Notes: generated by a model not told the origin, from the letters alone. A stretch of DNA of 64,000 nucleotides from Rugalucina vietnamica (GCA_964017185.1 OZ024875.1:33241456-33305455); one strand, 5' to 3'; counted from the stretch's first letter, positions 22,001 through 33,809 are shown. Made by a program: numbers and translations.

Positions 22001-25000
22001 ATCTGACGTGAGCCCAATTTACAAGTAGCAATCGGCAAATATCGCGTCTTGACCAACTAGATATCTGGTTCAGCAGTTGAAGCTGAGAGGAAGCTCTAGA
22101 CGGTAAAGGGCTGGACAACCGCTTAGTAGTGGTCGTGCTTAGCCGCGGTTGAAGTTATTCAGATTCTAGTTTCTTTGATTTAAATTTGCTGGTATGTTTT
22201 TTTGTTGTTTTTTTTTTATCATTTTACATGCTGAAATCAATCGAAACATTTCTTTTCCAATCAAGTGTTACGGTTGCCCATCGGAAAATTGATATATGCA
22301 TTTACAAGTTTAAGGAACTATTGATCTTTGCTCTAATCATGCTATGAATATACATGTATTAAAATCCAGCCCTGTCAGCAATAAAATGAAGCAAAGTAAT
22401 AAAACTTCTCACCGCAAGTGTTGTTGCAGCAACTAACACCCTTGGGAATCTTATGTCTTCACCTTTACTAAAAGCCCAAAGAGAATCTAACATCTTCAGG
22501 AACTTTTCTGTTGAAATAAACCGGATGTGAGCGTTTTATTAGCTCACCTGAGCCGAAGGCTCACCTGGTGAGCTTATAGTATACACATGCTCCGTCGTCC
22601 GTCGTCGTCGTCCACAATATCAAAGATCTTCTCCTCTGAAACCACTTGGCCAATTAAAGCCAAACTTCATGTGGAGCATCCTTAGGAAGGGTGAACGAAA
22701 GTTCATACAAGTTGGCTTCTTTAAAAATAATACAATAGAAAGGTCTGCTGCTAGTTGATACCAGTGGTTCACTAGTAAATCATTTTAGAGATTTCAGAGA
22801 AAACAAGAAAATGGCTGCAAGCAAGGCTTACAGTATACCCCCGCAAGGTGATAACTTGTAAACCCTGTTTGCTAGTTACAAAGTATTTAATGGCGTCAAA
22901 CTTCTTCATAGAGCTGCAGTTTATCCATATTCTTAACAATGATTTTTTTTTTCAGTATGTCTGAAAGATAACTTCAAGGTATTAAAAGGATTACTGAAAA
23001 CTCTAGGAGGAGTTGATTTCACAAAGCAGGCACTATATCCCATTATTCAATATGTAAAGTGAACGAAAATCGGCCGTTTAAAACACTGTAAAATTGTTCA
23101 AAATAACTTTTTCATCAAGAAGAAAAATTCATGCACATCTGCAATATGGCTGAGAGCTAATTGCAAAGTATTAAAAGGATACACTGTAAAGTCTAGGAGG
23201 ATTTCACAAAGAAGACACGATATGCCATAGTTCAATATGTAAAGTGAACAAAAATTTGCTAAGTTCAAAAGTTAAACATTATTTTTTCACCTAGAAAAAT
23301 CTTCATGCACATCTTCAATATGTCTGAAAGATAACTGCAAAATATTTAAAGGATATACTGTAAACTCTTGGAGGAGTTGATTTAACAAAGTAGGCACTAT
23401 ATGCCATTGTTCAACATGTAAAGTGAATGAAAATTGGCTAAGTTCAAAACGCTGTAAAATTGTTAAAAAAAATTTTTTCGCCTAGAAAAATCTTCATGCA
23501 CATCTTCAATATGTCTGAAAGATAACTGCAAAGTATATTTAAATGATATACTGAAAACTCTAGGAGGAGTTTTCACAAAGTATGCACTGTTTGTACAATA
23601 GCAAACATCTAACATTAAGAATTACAAAGTGGCATAACTCTTTCGATATTGATCCTTCAGTCCCTATTTTCCTACCAAACATGCATTGTCTGATGGTTAT
23701 GGTGTGGTGTGGTTCTTGGAACAAGAATATATCATGGACGAGTTAATCACTAGTTATTTGTAACCACGGGCCCCATGGCAGGAGAATAGCGGGGATTTTG
23801 ACGCATTTTTAAACTTTCAAATAGTGTACAGAAACGAATAAAATGAGAGTTTATTGTGTTATTAGAAAATGTATAATATGGCCCATACTACCTCCCTTTG
23901 AACGTTTTCAATGCTTCCAAAGGATCAAACTTTTATATTTTATTTAAATACAAGAATTCATTTGAGCAGACTAAAACCGAGACTTTTCACTGTGGTTGTT
24001 TCAAACTCACTCCGAATCTATCAGAAATGTATACACCGGGTCGGTGGTGCGGCTCTTATCCCCATTGTTTACAGGATATGTATTGGATTCTGTACAGTGA
24101 ATTTGACTGGTTTCGTATATCGATCTTTTTCGACGAATTTAGATATAAATTAAATAGAATCAGCTCGAAATTTACTGCATTCAACCTCAACACAGAGGAA
24201 AGGTCTCAGAACCTTTCCAATAAATGGTCCAGGTCACATGACCAACATGGCCGCCATGGCTATAAATAGCAAAAACCTTTAAAACGTTCTTCTTTAGAAC
24301 CATAAAGCATATGATTTTGAAACTTGGCATGAAGCTTCAGGCAATGGAGCTCTACAAACTTTATATAAATCATGAGCCTGGGACGACCTTTACCTATTTA
24401 TCGACAAGGCCAACTAAGGTCACCAATGCATTTGAACGGGGAAAATTAGTAAAATGTAATTAAATGGGGGTAAACTTGCTGGAAGTATTCAAATGGACAG
24501 AAGATTTATGTTTATGAAAACAATTTGTGCCCAGCGGGTTGTCTGCCCCTGTCTGCCCTTGCCCCGGGCCATATACAAGTATGTGACCATAATATTCAAA
24601 CATCTTCTCTGAAACCGCTTAGCCAATCAAAGCCAAATTTTATGTGGAGCATCGTTAGGAAGTCAAAGGTTATATAAGTGGTCAAGGTCACATGGCCAAG
24701 ATGGCTTTCATGGCTATAAATAGTAAAAACCTTTAAAAATCTTCTTCTCCAGAACCGGAAGGCCTGTGTATCAGGCAATATAGCTCTACAAAGTGTATAT
24801 AAATCATGACACTGGGATGATCTTGACTTATTTTACGGCAAGATCAATATGGGTCAACCATGCATTTGAATAAGGAAAATTAGTAAAATGTAATTAAATG
24901 GGAAGAAACTTGCTGGAAGTAAGCAAATGGACAGAAGATTTAAGTTTATGTAACAATTTTGTCCCCAGGGGGTTGTCTGCCCCTGCCCCGGAGCTATAAA

Positions 25001-28000
25001 CATGTATTATGCCCATATAATATTCAAACAGCTTCTTGGCCAATCAAAACCAAATTGTATGTGGAACGTCCTTAGGAAGGGGAAATGAAAGTTAAAAAAA
25101 AAGTCAAGGTCACATGACCAAGATGGCCGCCATGACTATAAACAACAAAAACCTATAGAATCTTATTCTCCAGAACCAGAAGGCCTATGATTTCGAAACT
25201 TTGCATGAAACATCAGGCAATATAGCTCTACAAAGTGTATATAAATCATGACCCTTGAATGACATTGACCTATTTTACTGCAAGGCCCCGTTAGATCGAC
25301 AATGCATTTGAATAGGGAAAATTGGTGAAATTTACTTAAATGGGTGGAAACTGGCTAGGAGTACGCGAATGGACAGGAAATTGAAGTTTATGAAAACATT
25401 TTGTCCAAGGGGTTGTCTGCTTTCTCTCCGGGGCTATATGACCAAATTATTCATGAAACCGCTTGGTCAATAAAAGCCAAACTTTATGTAGAGCTTCGTT
25501 AGGAATAGAGATGGGGTGTGAAAGTTAATATAAATGGTCAAGGTCACATGACCAAGATGACCGCCATGGATATAAATAGCAAAAACGTTTAAAATTCTTC
25601 TTCTTCAGAACCAGAAGGCCTATAATGTTGAAACTTGGCATGAAGCATCAGTGGACGGAGCTCTACAAAGTTTTGTATAAATCATGACCCTGGGATGACC
25701 TTGACCTATTGTACGGCATGGTCAACATAGGTGACATATCCCAGATCTCAGGTGAGCGTTTACAGCGCCATTGGTCCTCTGATTTGTATTTATTAGAGTT
25801 TACTTACTTACATAACAAATGTTAAATCAGCATGGAAATAAGCATTTTTTTGAACATCCAAGACATATGTTATAGTTTTTCTTTTCGACTGAAAAGTGAT
25901 TTCCATGAACAAAAGCAAAAGCTTGGGTTGGCTAAAAAAACAGATTTTAATTGCGACCTGATGAGACAAATGCTTTCGAAGTGAGCAGTACCAATGTATT
26001 AAGACATTTCCTATATATTGAAACATATAGTTGTGCTTTCAGATCTTCGGAGAGCATTTATATAAAGATAGCTATCGACCAAAATAATAATAACTATATT
26101 TACATGTAGTGTTTGTAGTTCTGGAGCAATGATTATTCACATTACTGCGAAAATACGGCTGTGCAATCTATAGTGATTTATGTACTTTAAAAAAAAATAA
26201 ATAAATTTGTAAAAAAATGTTATATTTCTTACTTTTGCTTAAAACATAGATTGTGGTTACACGATAGAACCGCATTGTTGAGATGGTTCTAACGAATGCC
26301 CACATTTTATGTTTTAAAAGAGCCAAAATGTAAAACCAGATGACCAATGCCCCTGTAAACGCTCACCTGAGATCTGAGATATATACCAATAAACCTGTTT
26401 GGCTATGAAGGTCATTTACATGTATATAGCCCCAGGACAGGATCAGAATACCCTCCTGGGGTTAGTTTCTTATTTCAAATTCATAAATATTCTGTCCACT
26501 TGCCCATTTCCTGGAAGTTTTTTCCCTTCAGCGTCATTTTAACAGTTTTCTGAATATAAGAACTATGTTGACCTTGCCGTTAAATCTGTCATCAAAGGTT
26601 CATGATTTATATACACATTGAAGTACTCTAGTCGTAATTGCTACATATCAATTTTGGTTGCGATAGGTTTAGCAGTTACTTCGAAAAAAAAATTGAAGGG
26701 TTTAATGTATAATGCCCCGGGGCAGGTCCGGGGCAGGGGCAGATCCACCCCTGGGGTCCAAATTCTCTTCAGAATCTTAAATCTGCAGTTCATTTACCCT
26801 AGATCAGCTGGCTAACTGTCACTCCGCTCCACTTCGGTACTTCGTTCCACTTCCCTGACATGGTATGGAGAGGTTTAACGGAATACCGATGGAAATATTC
26901 CATCTACATTTACCCATTTCCTGCAAGTTTAACCCTCCAAATTCGTTTTTAACAATTTTCCCCATTCAAATGCATACTAAGGCGACCTATGTTGACATGA
27001 GTCACCTTGCCGTAAAATAGGTCAAGGTCATCCCAGGGTCATGATTTATATGAACTTTGTAGGGCTCCAGTGCCTGATGCTTAATGCCAAGTTTCAAAAT
27101 AAGCCTTCTAGTTCTGGAGAAGAAGATTTTTAAAGGCTTTTGCTATTTATAGCCATGGCTTCCATCTTGGTCATGTGACCTTGACCATTTATACAAACTT
27201 TCATTCCCTCTTCCTAACGATGCTCCACATAAAGTTTAGCTGGTTTCAGAGAAGAAGATGTTTGAATATTATGATCACATACATTTATATAGCCCCAAGG
27301 CAGGAGCAGCCGAACCCCTGGGGACAACTTTTTTTCATAAGCATAAATCTTCTGTCCATTTGTCCAAGTTTTGCCCCTAAAATCACATTTAAAAAATTTT
27401 CCCCATTCAAATGCATGGGCGACCTATGTTGACCTTGCCGTAAAATAGATCAAGGTCAACCCAGTGTCATGAGTTATACAAACTTTGTAGAGCTCAATTG
27501 CCTGATGCTCCATGCCAAGTTTCAAAATCATAGGACTTCTGGTTCTGGAGAAGATTGTTAAGACTTTTATGGTTTTAAAGGTTTTTGCTGTTTATAGCCA
27601 TGACGGCCATCTTGGTTATGTGACCTGGACCATTTATACAAACGTTGGTTCCCCTTCCTATCAATGCTCCATATGAAGTTTGGCTTTGATTGACCCAACG
27701 GTTTCAGAGGAGAGGAAATTGTGGACGACGGACGATGGACGGACGACGCCGGACGCCCGAGCATGGGTATACTATAAGCTCAGCTGTGAGCCTTCGGCTC
27801 AGATGAGCTAATAAGGTGTACCCCCTGTACAGCCATTTTACATTATCACTGGGATGTTAGGGTAAGTGTTTTGACATGCTATTCCCATGTATTTCTACTT
27901 CTTATGCAAGTGTGCATTTTTATTGTACCTCGGTAATCCTGTAGACGACAAGCTTCCGTATTGATCACAAAAAGAAGTATCCCAGTTGTGGTTAGGAATA

Positions 28001-31000
28001 GCCTGTGAACCACAGATGACACATTTGTGTCCCAGGGCATCATGAAGATGTTAAGACTGATGCACTTCCGTTCCTCAGACATCATCTGCAAAATATAAGG
28101 GAGTGGTAGAGCGTCGGCCTCCGGATCGAGTGGTCCTCGGTTCGATCCACACATGCGTCATCGTGTTTTGTCCTTGAGCAAGACAAATTAACTCCCTACA
28201 ATACTGGTTAAACCCAGGAAGCGTCGGCTCCGTCCCGACATAACTGAAAATTGTTGACTTGGACGTTAAGCCTCTACACAAACAAAACAAAATATTCAAC
28301 TGCTTTGTTGATATCCTTATTGCAGCTCAAAATATCTACAGCTGTGTCGAAGTTATTGATATACTCATGCAATATTCAGGAATAAATTGACAAATCTTCT
28401 TGTTTGTGAACTGGCAGGAAATGAACAACTGCAGAAATTGGTTTGGTATGAGGGCAAATATTTACTTTTTGCGTGTCGAGATTTTTAGTATCACTTCCTA
28501 TAAGCTGTCATTTCTGTATATACTGAAGAAGTGTACACCTCATGCTTACTACAATAAAAGGAAGTGGCATGCTATTAGCTTAACTGTAAGAGATAAGTAG
28601 ATAGAGATGTAGAGGTTGAATTCAGGAAGTGATAAAAAATAATTTAGATCCGCTGTTTTTGATAAAAATCTTAAGTTTGCTGAGATTTTTATCACAAAAC
28701 AAACTGTACAGTTAGTAAGGTGAATAGCCGCGAACTAGACTTGAATAATATGAAAACTTGCCTGCGATCCTCTTTCCTCTGTCACCACCTCACGTTTTGT
28801 GAGTAGATGTCAACCATGTGCTTTATTTTGTGAAGCCTCACAGCATGTCTATCTCAACTTGGAAAAGAGTGGTTTGACTTCAAGAATAGAGCAATTTGTA
28901 CAGTTTTGCAAAGGTATCGTAAAGGGATTTTTTCTCAACTTACACCTTCCTCAATGATGACGCAATATTAGTCGAGGTTTACGCAGGTTATTCTTAAAAA
29001 TTACTGCGCAATGTCATCGCAAAAAAAAAAAAATAAAATAAAAAAATAAAAATAAAAAATAAAAAAAAAAACATATAACACTACTTACCCTTCCAAAGTT
29101 CCCAGTGTAAATTTGAGAAGTTGAGTGATCGATTGAGCTTGACGAAGATTGCACTGACTGTAAGGACGCAGTCGATGACTCATACATGTAGCTCGACAGA
29201 CGACATTTCTTGGCAGTGTTGTCATAGTAACCATCAGTATTGTCTGTATTATCTTCATAGTCCATTTTCTCCATTAGCTGAGGCGTTGCTATCAGTTTCA
29301 ATAAATGAACAAAATACTTTATTAAGATGAAGCATTCTTTATTCATTTTTGCTCACCGTCCGTCCGTCTGTGCGTCCATCCACATTTTCAAAGATCTTCT
29401 CTGAAACCGTTTGGCCAATCAAAGCCAAATTTTATATGAAGCATCAATACAATTGGGGAACCAATTTATATATAAAGAATGTAAGTCACATGACCAAGAT
29501 GGCCGCCATGCCCATATATGTTAAAACCCTTCAAAATCTTTTTTCTCCGGAACCAGTGGACCGATTTCAATGAAACCTGGCATGTGGCTAAAGTACTACA
29601 ATGTATATATAAAATATGGCCCTGCTATGACCTTGACCTATTTTACGGCAAGGTCAACATAGGACGCCCATGCATTTAAATGGGGAAAACCGTTAAAATG
29701 TCAATCAAATGGAGCATCTTGCAGGAAATGTGCAATTGGTCTATATATTTTTGATTCTGAACAAAACTTGTATCTCAGTGGTTCATCTGTCATTATCCCG
29801 GGGCAATATCCAAGTATACTACCTTACTATTCAAACAGCTTTTCCTCTGAAACCTCTGACCAATTTGTATATTAAAAAAAAACAGGTCATATTACCAAGA
29901 TGACCACCAAGCCCATTTATGGCTGGAACCACAACTACTTTTCGTTTGTGTCCAGTGAATGTAGTTTCTGACTCTCAGATGAGCGAGCGATCGTTGCACT
30001 TTGGGCAATTAGTTTTTCTCTACGGCTTGCATTGCTGACAAATAAAGCAACATTCATTGCTGGCAGCTTTGTTTTGATTACAATATATTTACTTCCTTTC
30101 AATAGATTGAGCGACCATTTTTTAGCCATTACCTTATGACTGCAATGTTAATCATGGGGAGTTATTTTTCATACCTTACTGCACGTGCAGTGTCTAGGGA
30201 AGTATAGAAAATACTTTCACACCTGTCTGGAGGTAAGGAAAGTACTTTCACACCTGTCTGGAGGTAAGGAAAGGACTTTCCTTACCCCCCAGACAAGTGG
30301 TGAAAGTGACATTCCTACAGCTGATAAAAGCTCCACTAAAGCGTGGCCATGTCATTTCGACTCGGACTTCCATCCCAATTTAACTGCTTTTAAATCCTTG
30401 TTTGAGTAGTACTGAATTAAGGATTTGCCCATTGCGCATGAATATCGATTGCAGTGCACTGATCGGACCGGGCAGTTGCATTGAGATGAGTGTCTTCTCG
30501 AGTTGGAAGTTGGTTTCTGATTCTCGTATTAATGTTAGTGTGTTATTGTTGTAAAGGTGCAAGAACAATGAATGAGAAACCAATTTCACACATTTTTGAA
30601 TTGCGTATATCATAAACGACCAGCTGTATCCCTTAAATACAGCTGGACATTTGTACACTGGTCCCCTAACTTACTATGGGGATTTTAGAAAGTTAGGTCC
30701 GTAGGTTTCAAACCCTGCATTACAATTCTACACACGCTATATATACTTATTTGAAACTCAAAACGAAATGGTGCTACGGTTTACATATAAAAGAAGAGAT
30801 AATTTTTATTTGCTCGCCCAGTCTTTTAACTGTTTTGATAAAAGATAATTCCTATTGTTGATTAGAAGATTTGAGAAAGAAATGCTGAATATTACAAAAT
30901 AAAAATATTAAAACGTACAAGGGAAGATACTCCATTCTGATCTATTTTTGACAATAGCGAAGACAGGTCGTTGACAAGATTCCTCGTTTTGCACGTGCAG

Positions 31001-31305
31001 TGTTCGGTTAACAGTTTCGTCGCGAGAAAAGAAATTTTGATGGATAAAAATTTTCGGTCATTCGTTTATGTTATATTTCGTAAAAGCTCCGAGCAGATCT
31101 AAAGTAACCAGTGTTTGATTTGTCGTTGTGTAGGTCGGGTGGAAACTGAAAAATATCACTCAGTGGGGTCATAAGGTAAGTTAATTACCCGCTTCGCGAC
31201 AGGTGGGCATGATATTTTCCTGACCTGTCCAGCCAAAAGCATGCACCTCGTGCCCTACTTGACATATTCTAAGAGCACGTTTGATGAAATGATAAAAGGC
31301 AGAAC

Positions 31306-31349
<44 letters not shown>

Positions 31350-31584
31350 GCCTTTTTTCCCCTTCTTTCTTTAGCAATGCTTGTTAAACTTTGGCCTTAC
31401 CTTTGCTTGATTTCCATGTACCGGAGTGTGTGTCTACTTGACAACCACTGACGTACAAAGAGAATACATTTGGTTCCTTTTCATCACTCAACCCCGTCAC
31501 GTCTTGGTCCATAAGCCTGTCAGCAGCAAGTTGTGCATCCTGACTATCAACGCTTGCTATGTACAAATTCATCTCCTTATTCAA
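18711..31584 (-). CDS. Roc-COR-Death protein with degenerate (pseudo-GTPase) Roc domain, 5' end unresolved
   Basis: Six - strand exons join in frame: 31584-31401, 29288-29089, 28085-27929, 22507-22413, 21342-20049 and 19039-18711, giving at least 752 aa. Order: a Roc-like domain over the first four exons, a COR domain in the fifth and a Death domain in the last. Compared with the intact Roc exon at 63106-63357, the P-loop G-x4-G-K-T is replaced without gaps by S-x4-D-A-Q; the G3 DFAGQ-type motif reads FMMPWDT; the G4 region reads VAATTLA without the expected histidine/asparagine-lysine-aspartate. GTP binding is therefore unlikely, yet all exons stay open with clean splice sites. Roc-COR-Death proteins are cytosolic signalling scaffolds, and Death domains recruit other death-fold proteins. 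The first exon enters in phase 0 with TTG, so the initiator is either a further upstream exon or the ATG five codons in. The domain calls are strong; loss of function of the GTPase is inferred from sequence. Confidence 0.8.
19093..19335 (-). mobile_element. MITE family A, copy in the last intron of Roc-COR-Death
   Basis: Ends TGAGCCGCTGCATGGGAAAA and TTTTCTCACGCATTGTTGCTCA-like; the GGCGCAGATCAGCTTCGCAG stem is complete. Orientation comes from the asymmetric tail (CAGCCCGGTTTGTGTCAGAC). It starts about 55 bp upstream of the Death exon on the - strand. Confidence 0.8.
19336..20048 (-). other. last intron of Roc-COR-Death, remainder
   Basis: Contains a degenerate tRNA/SINE-like stretch near 19615-19790 (GGAGGCAACGTCCGCCATGA, CGTTCGAGACC). 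No coding signal. Confidence 0.4.
20049..21342 (-). CDS. Roc-COR-Death exon 5, COR domain
   Basis: A single 1294-bp exon (acceptor TTAATTTCAG, donor CAG|GTAGGT), phase 0 in, phase 1 out. Residues about 110-150 of the exon (KRLLEMHDRKEILYLH, WIVLDPEFLIRSLIKIL) are the winged-helix-like COR signature: a helix ending in ilYl, then vilDP.wLi. A later segment has VSCAFQMLVCLLLNHYPYDL and a cysteine-containing strand run, matching the C-terminal half of COR. The end is acidic and polar, leading to the Death domain. The + strand open frames at 20134-20989 are shadows of this exon. Confidence 0.85.
21795..21960 (+). repeat. interspersed repeat with CGCGGTATGGCCCATTCC core
   Basis: Second copy of the 17845 family: GGGTCACTGACGAGACTTTA, CGAAATCGCGGTATGGCCC. 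It lies in an intron of Roc-COR-Death. Confidence 0.65.
22413..22507 (-). CDS. Roc-COR-Death exon 4, end of Roc domain
   Basis: Acceptor TTTATTTCAACAG, donor GCG|GTGAGA. Phase 1 in, phase 0 out. It encodes KFLKMLDSLWAFSKGEDIRF then PRVLVAATTLA. The PxVLVaTh strand of Roc is clear, but the usual ThkD nucleotide-specificity motif is missing. Confidence 0.8.
22541..25780 (+). mobile_element. 3.2-kb element with GCTCACCTGAG ends and internal 400-bp tandem units
   Basis: It starts AGCTCACCTGAGCCGAAGGC and ends CTCAGGTGAGCGTTTACAGC. Inside, units of about 400 bp recur (GGTCAAGGTCACATGACCAA, ATCATGACCCTGGGATGACC and CCCAGGGGGTTGTCTGCC are landmarks), at about 24180, 24600, 25030 and 25450. It lies wholly in intron 3 of Roc-COR-Death and starts 34 bp from exon 4. 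No transposase was seen. Confidence 0.7.
26208..26335 (-). mobile_element. MITE family B, central fragment
   Basis: Retains TTTGCTTAAAACATAGATTG and the AGAACCGCATTG/GATGGTTCT stem but lacks both ends. It sits between the two inverted GCTCACCTGAG elements. Confidence 0.55.
26340..27811 (-). mobile_element. second GCTCACCTGAG-ended element, inverted relative to 22541-25780
   Basis: It begins CCCCTGTAAACGCTCACCTG and ends CCTTCGGCTCAGATGAGCTA, the reverse of the neighbour's two ends. Internal units correspond (GGTCATGTGACCTTGACC; TTGACCTTGCCGTAAAATAG). The copy is shorter, with about three units. Confidence 0.7.
27929..28085 (-). CDS. Roc-COR-Death exon 3, Roc G3 region
   Basis: Acceptor TATATTTTGCAG, donor CGAG|GTACAA. 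Phase 0 in, phase 1 out. It encodes a strand-helix-strand segment ISLNIFMMPWDTNVSSVVHR and LFLTTTGILLFVINTE. In active Roc domains this strand ends in DFAGQ; here the acidic residue and glycine are lost. Confidence 0.75.
28091..28295 (+). mobile_element. tRNA-derived SINE adjoining exon 3
   Basis: A-box TGGTAGAGCGTCGG, B-box GGTTCGATCCAC, a body with GTCCCGACATAACTGAAAAT, and a tail ACACAAACAAAACAAAA. On the - strand its head starts about 13 bp upstream of the exon 3 acceptor. A sister copy lies at 33087. Confidence 0.75.
28296..29088 (-). other. intron 2 of Roc-COR-Death, remainder
   Basis: No coding or repeat family recognised, apart from an A/T microsatellite at 29017-29073. Confidence 0.45.
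29017..29073 (+). repeat. A-rich microsatellite
   Basis: Runs of A with interspersed T directly at the donor side of exon 2 (- strand reads T-rich). Confidence 0.85.
29089..29288 (-). CDS. Roc-COR-Death exon 2, acidic serine-rich insert of Roc
   Basis: The acceptor TGATAG gives phase 1 in, matching exon 1. The donor AGG|GTAAGT gives phase 0 out. It encodes an acidic stretch (MDYEDNTDNTDGYYDN) and a serine-rich stretch (SVQSSSSSIDHSTSQI). The exon at 63571-63869 in the other Roc gene occupies the same place, with the same phases and a similar acidic character. The alternative acceptor CCTCAG 12 bases later would break the phase. Confidence 0.65.
29346..29890 (+). mobile_element. fragment of a GCTCACC-type element
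   Basis: Begins TTTGCTCACCGTCCGTCCGT and carries the family landmarks AAACCGTTTGGCCAATCAAA and GCCCTGCTATGACCTTGACC. It lies in intron 1 of Roc-COR-Death. Confidence 0.65.
30205..30309. repeat. small direct-plus-inverted repeat
   Basis: TTTCACACCTGTCTGGAGGT occurs twice directly and is followed by the inverse (CCCCCCAGACAAGTGGTGAA). Confidence 0.75.
31306..31349 (+). repeat. (TATC)n microsatellite
   Basis: About 11 TATC units, 52 bp downstream (- strand) of the Roc-COR-Death exon 1 donor, inside its intron. Confidence 0.95.
31401..31584 (-). CDS. Roc-COR-Death exon 1 (first found), degenerate P-loop
   Basis: Acceptor TCTAGTTTCAG, donor CAAAG|GTAAGG, phase 0 in and phase 1 out. It encodes LYIASVDSQDAQLAADRLMD then QDVTGLSDEKEPN. 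It aligns without gaps to LMFVGLYGAGKTSLARRIMG of the intact paralogue: the Walker A glycines and GKT are gone but flanking residues (L..., A.RLM.QDV) are kept. Confidence 0.75.
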
Positions 31585-33086
31585 CTGAAACTAGACTGAA
31601 ATTTTAATTTTGTTTTGCAACAACTAATATTTTCCGTTCAGTTATCTGGTTAACTATTGTAATTAAAACAATAACTTATCAAATGCATGCAGTCGCAAGT
31701 TTTATTGAATAGAAAAAAAATGAAATTCGGGTCGACACTTGATAATCAACCCTTCTTTCAGATAAAGTAATCGACTATTTTTTTCCGAGTAAGATAGCAT
31801 TATCAGTAAAACAACGCCAGACGGGGCTTTCCAGAGGTTATATATTTTAACGGGATTAGGTTTATGTAGGCGTCACACCTAGCCGATTTTGAGACACGAT
31901 GGACACACGAATATGGAATATGGAAATTTCCAAATTCGGCACGGATCGTGAAGACATCGGGCCATTCATGAGTGCATCTTCACCCATCATATGTCCGTCG
32001 GGAGATTTTTAAGCCTTCGGCAGCACCATCGAGCGCGACACCAAATTCTTTGACATGCCAAAAAATTGTCCGAAGAACACACGAAGGTTCATTTTCGTGT
32101 TGAATTCGTGTGAGCATCTTGGCCTTCGAAAAGCCATCGTGAGACCATCTTATCAAATCGGGGCTACATCGTACTTCTGTCGTGTGATCAACGGCACCAT
32201 CGGCTAGGTTTTGCTACACGAAGGGAATACGAAGGAGACCCGATTTGTTACGAAAGCAACACGACATCGTAAATATAGCCCTCGCAACGCCATCGCATAA
32301 TCATCGTATCTGAAAGAAATTTAGAACACGATGGCATCTCGATGGGTACACGATGGCATCTCGATGGAAACTACTTTGCCCACAACGAACCATAACCTTA
32401 ACCTATATACTGTATTTCTATCATTGAGTTTATTCCCTCCCCTTAACCTAACTTGCTACTCGCCATTACTGCACCAGTCTAACCAAAGTCCCTTTCCCCA
32501 GATGCAGTACTGTCGAGGGCTGTCTGAGGTGGAGGAAAGCCAGGACATATCTCGGCATCTCGGTATATGCCTGTGAAACCACCGTATCCGCCTGGCGACA
32601 GCCACACCACATACGTCTTAAGGCTCACCTTAATGGAGAAATAACAAGACGTTATTACAAATGACGAGATTTATGCGTAGATGTTAGCTGTATAAAAGCT
32701 CACCTAGAACTGATTTAACACAACACGACACGCACATTTAAACGACGCGTGAACACGGTCACCTGACCAATGCCTATTCACAAACCCGTTTGTCCGGTTC
32801 TCTTAAGACAAGAATTTTCCGCTATACGTCGTTCCGTGGGAAATTAGTAAATTTCGACGGGTTAATTTATTTGTGTTCTGAGAAACATTTGCCTCTAGTG
32901 GGGCGCGAACTCGTGCGAAAGTGGTATGTAGCAGGACAGGAAACCGACTCGCTACCGATCCCACTATGGCGGGTACCTGCATTACTCAAAATGGATTTTA
33001 GCTCGTTGCGGCGAGTTTTGATGGCAATTAATCGCCTAGGCACTTCGTAAACTGGATAAACTCTCGTGTTGTTTCACTTTAAGTCT

Positions 33087-33257
33087 AGCGTGGTGCCTCC
33101 GAATCGAGAGGTCCCTAGGTTCGATTGGTGCAGGGTTGTGTCAATGAGCAATACAAATTAACTCACCATAGTACTTGTTAATCGTCAGGAAGGAATGGTT
33201 TCGTCCCGACATGACTGAAAAATTATTGACATGGACGTTAAAACTACAAATCAATCG
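33087..33257 (+). mobile_element. tRNA-derived SINE (same family as 28091)
   Basis: Retains the B box (TAGGTTCGATTGGTGCAGGG), AAATTAACTCACCATAGTAC and GTCCCGACATGACTGAAAAA. Confidence 0.65.
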
Positions 33258-33769
33258 AGTAAATCATCCTGTTTCAGTAGACGTGTTCATACCTTTTACA
33301 CCCAGACTGCCTTTTCCTGACTAGCATTATAACAAATGAAACGTTAGAGTTATACCATAATATTTTCGCTTTCCTATATTGTTTTTAAGTAAACACATTG
33401 ATACCAATACCTTAAAATAAATACAGCAAATAAAAAAGACAAAAACTAGTTTCTATTACGCAGTCCAAAACGAGGGTTGTCTCAGTAAATCGTGGATTTG
33501 TATTATGACTGTATGAAAATATTCAAACTTGAATAAGGATCAAAACACTAAATTTCAATAACAAATTATCCTTGCAACTTGATGCAAAATTCGGTTTTGA
33601 AAGATAAACAGCACCACCATTGCTTTATAAATAGCCTTACAGAGAACGCACTGCCGCTAGAACACCGCACTCTCCTAAAAGTGAAACAGAATAATCCCGG
33701 GATTTCATTACTAAGGAGCTTACTAAATGACTAGAGAGGGTTTAACCTTTTAGTTTTAATGTTATAATA

Positions 33770-33770
33770 T

Positions 33771-33809
<39 letters not shown>

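Noticed and set aside
23898..24269. 123-codon + strand open frame
   Set aside because: Composed of a fragment of the 370-bp repeat and the tandem units of the GCTCACCTGAG element; antisense to the Roc-COR-Death intron.
29935..30129. - strand 64-codon open frame as an upstream Roc exon
   Set aside because: Its phase does not connect exon 1 (31401) with exon 2 (29288), which already join directly, and no Roc feature is visible.
6458..31584. Simple inverted duplication of a SMPDL3 plus Roc unit giving 42960-64000
   Set aside because: The first pair is convergent and the second divergent, which a single inversion of the unit cannot produce.
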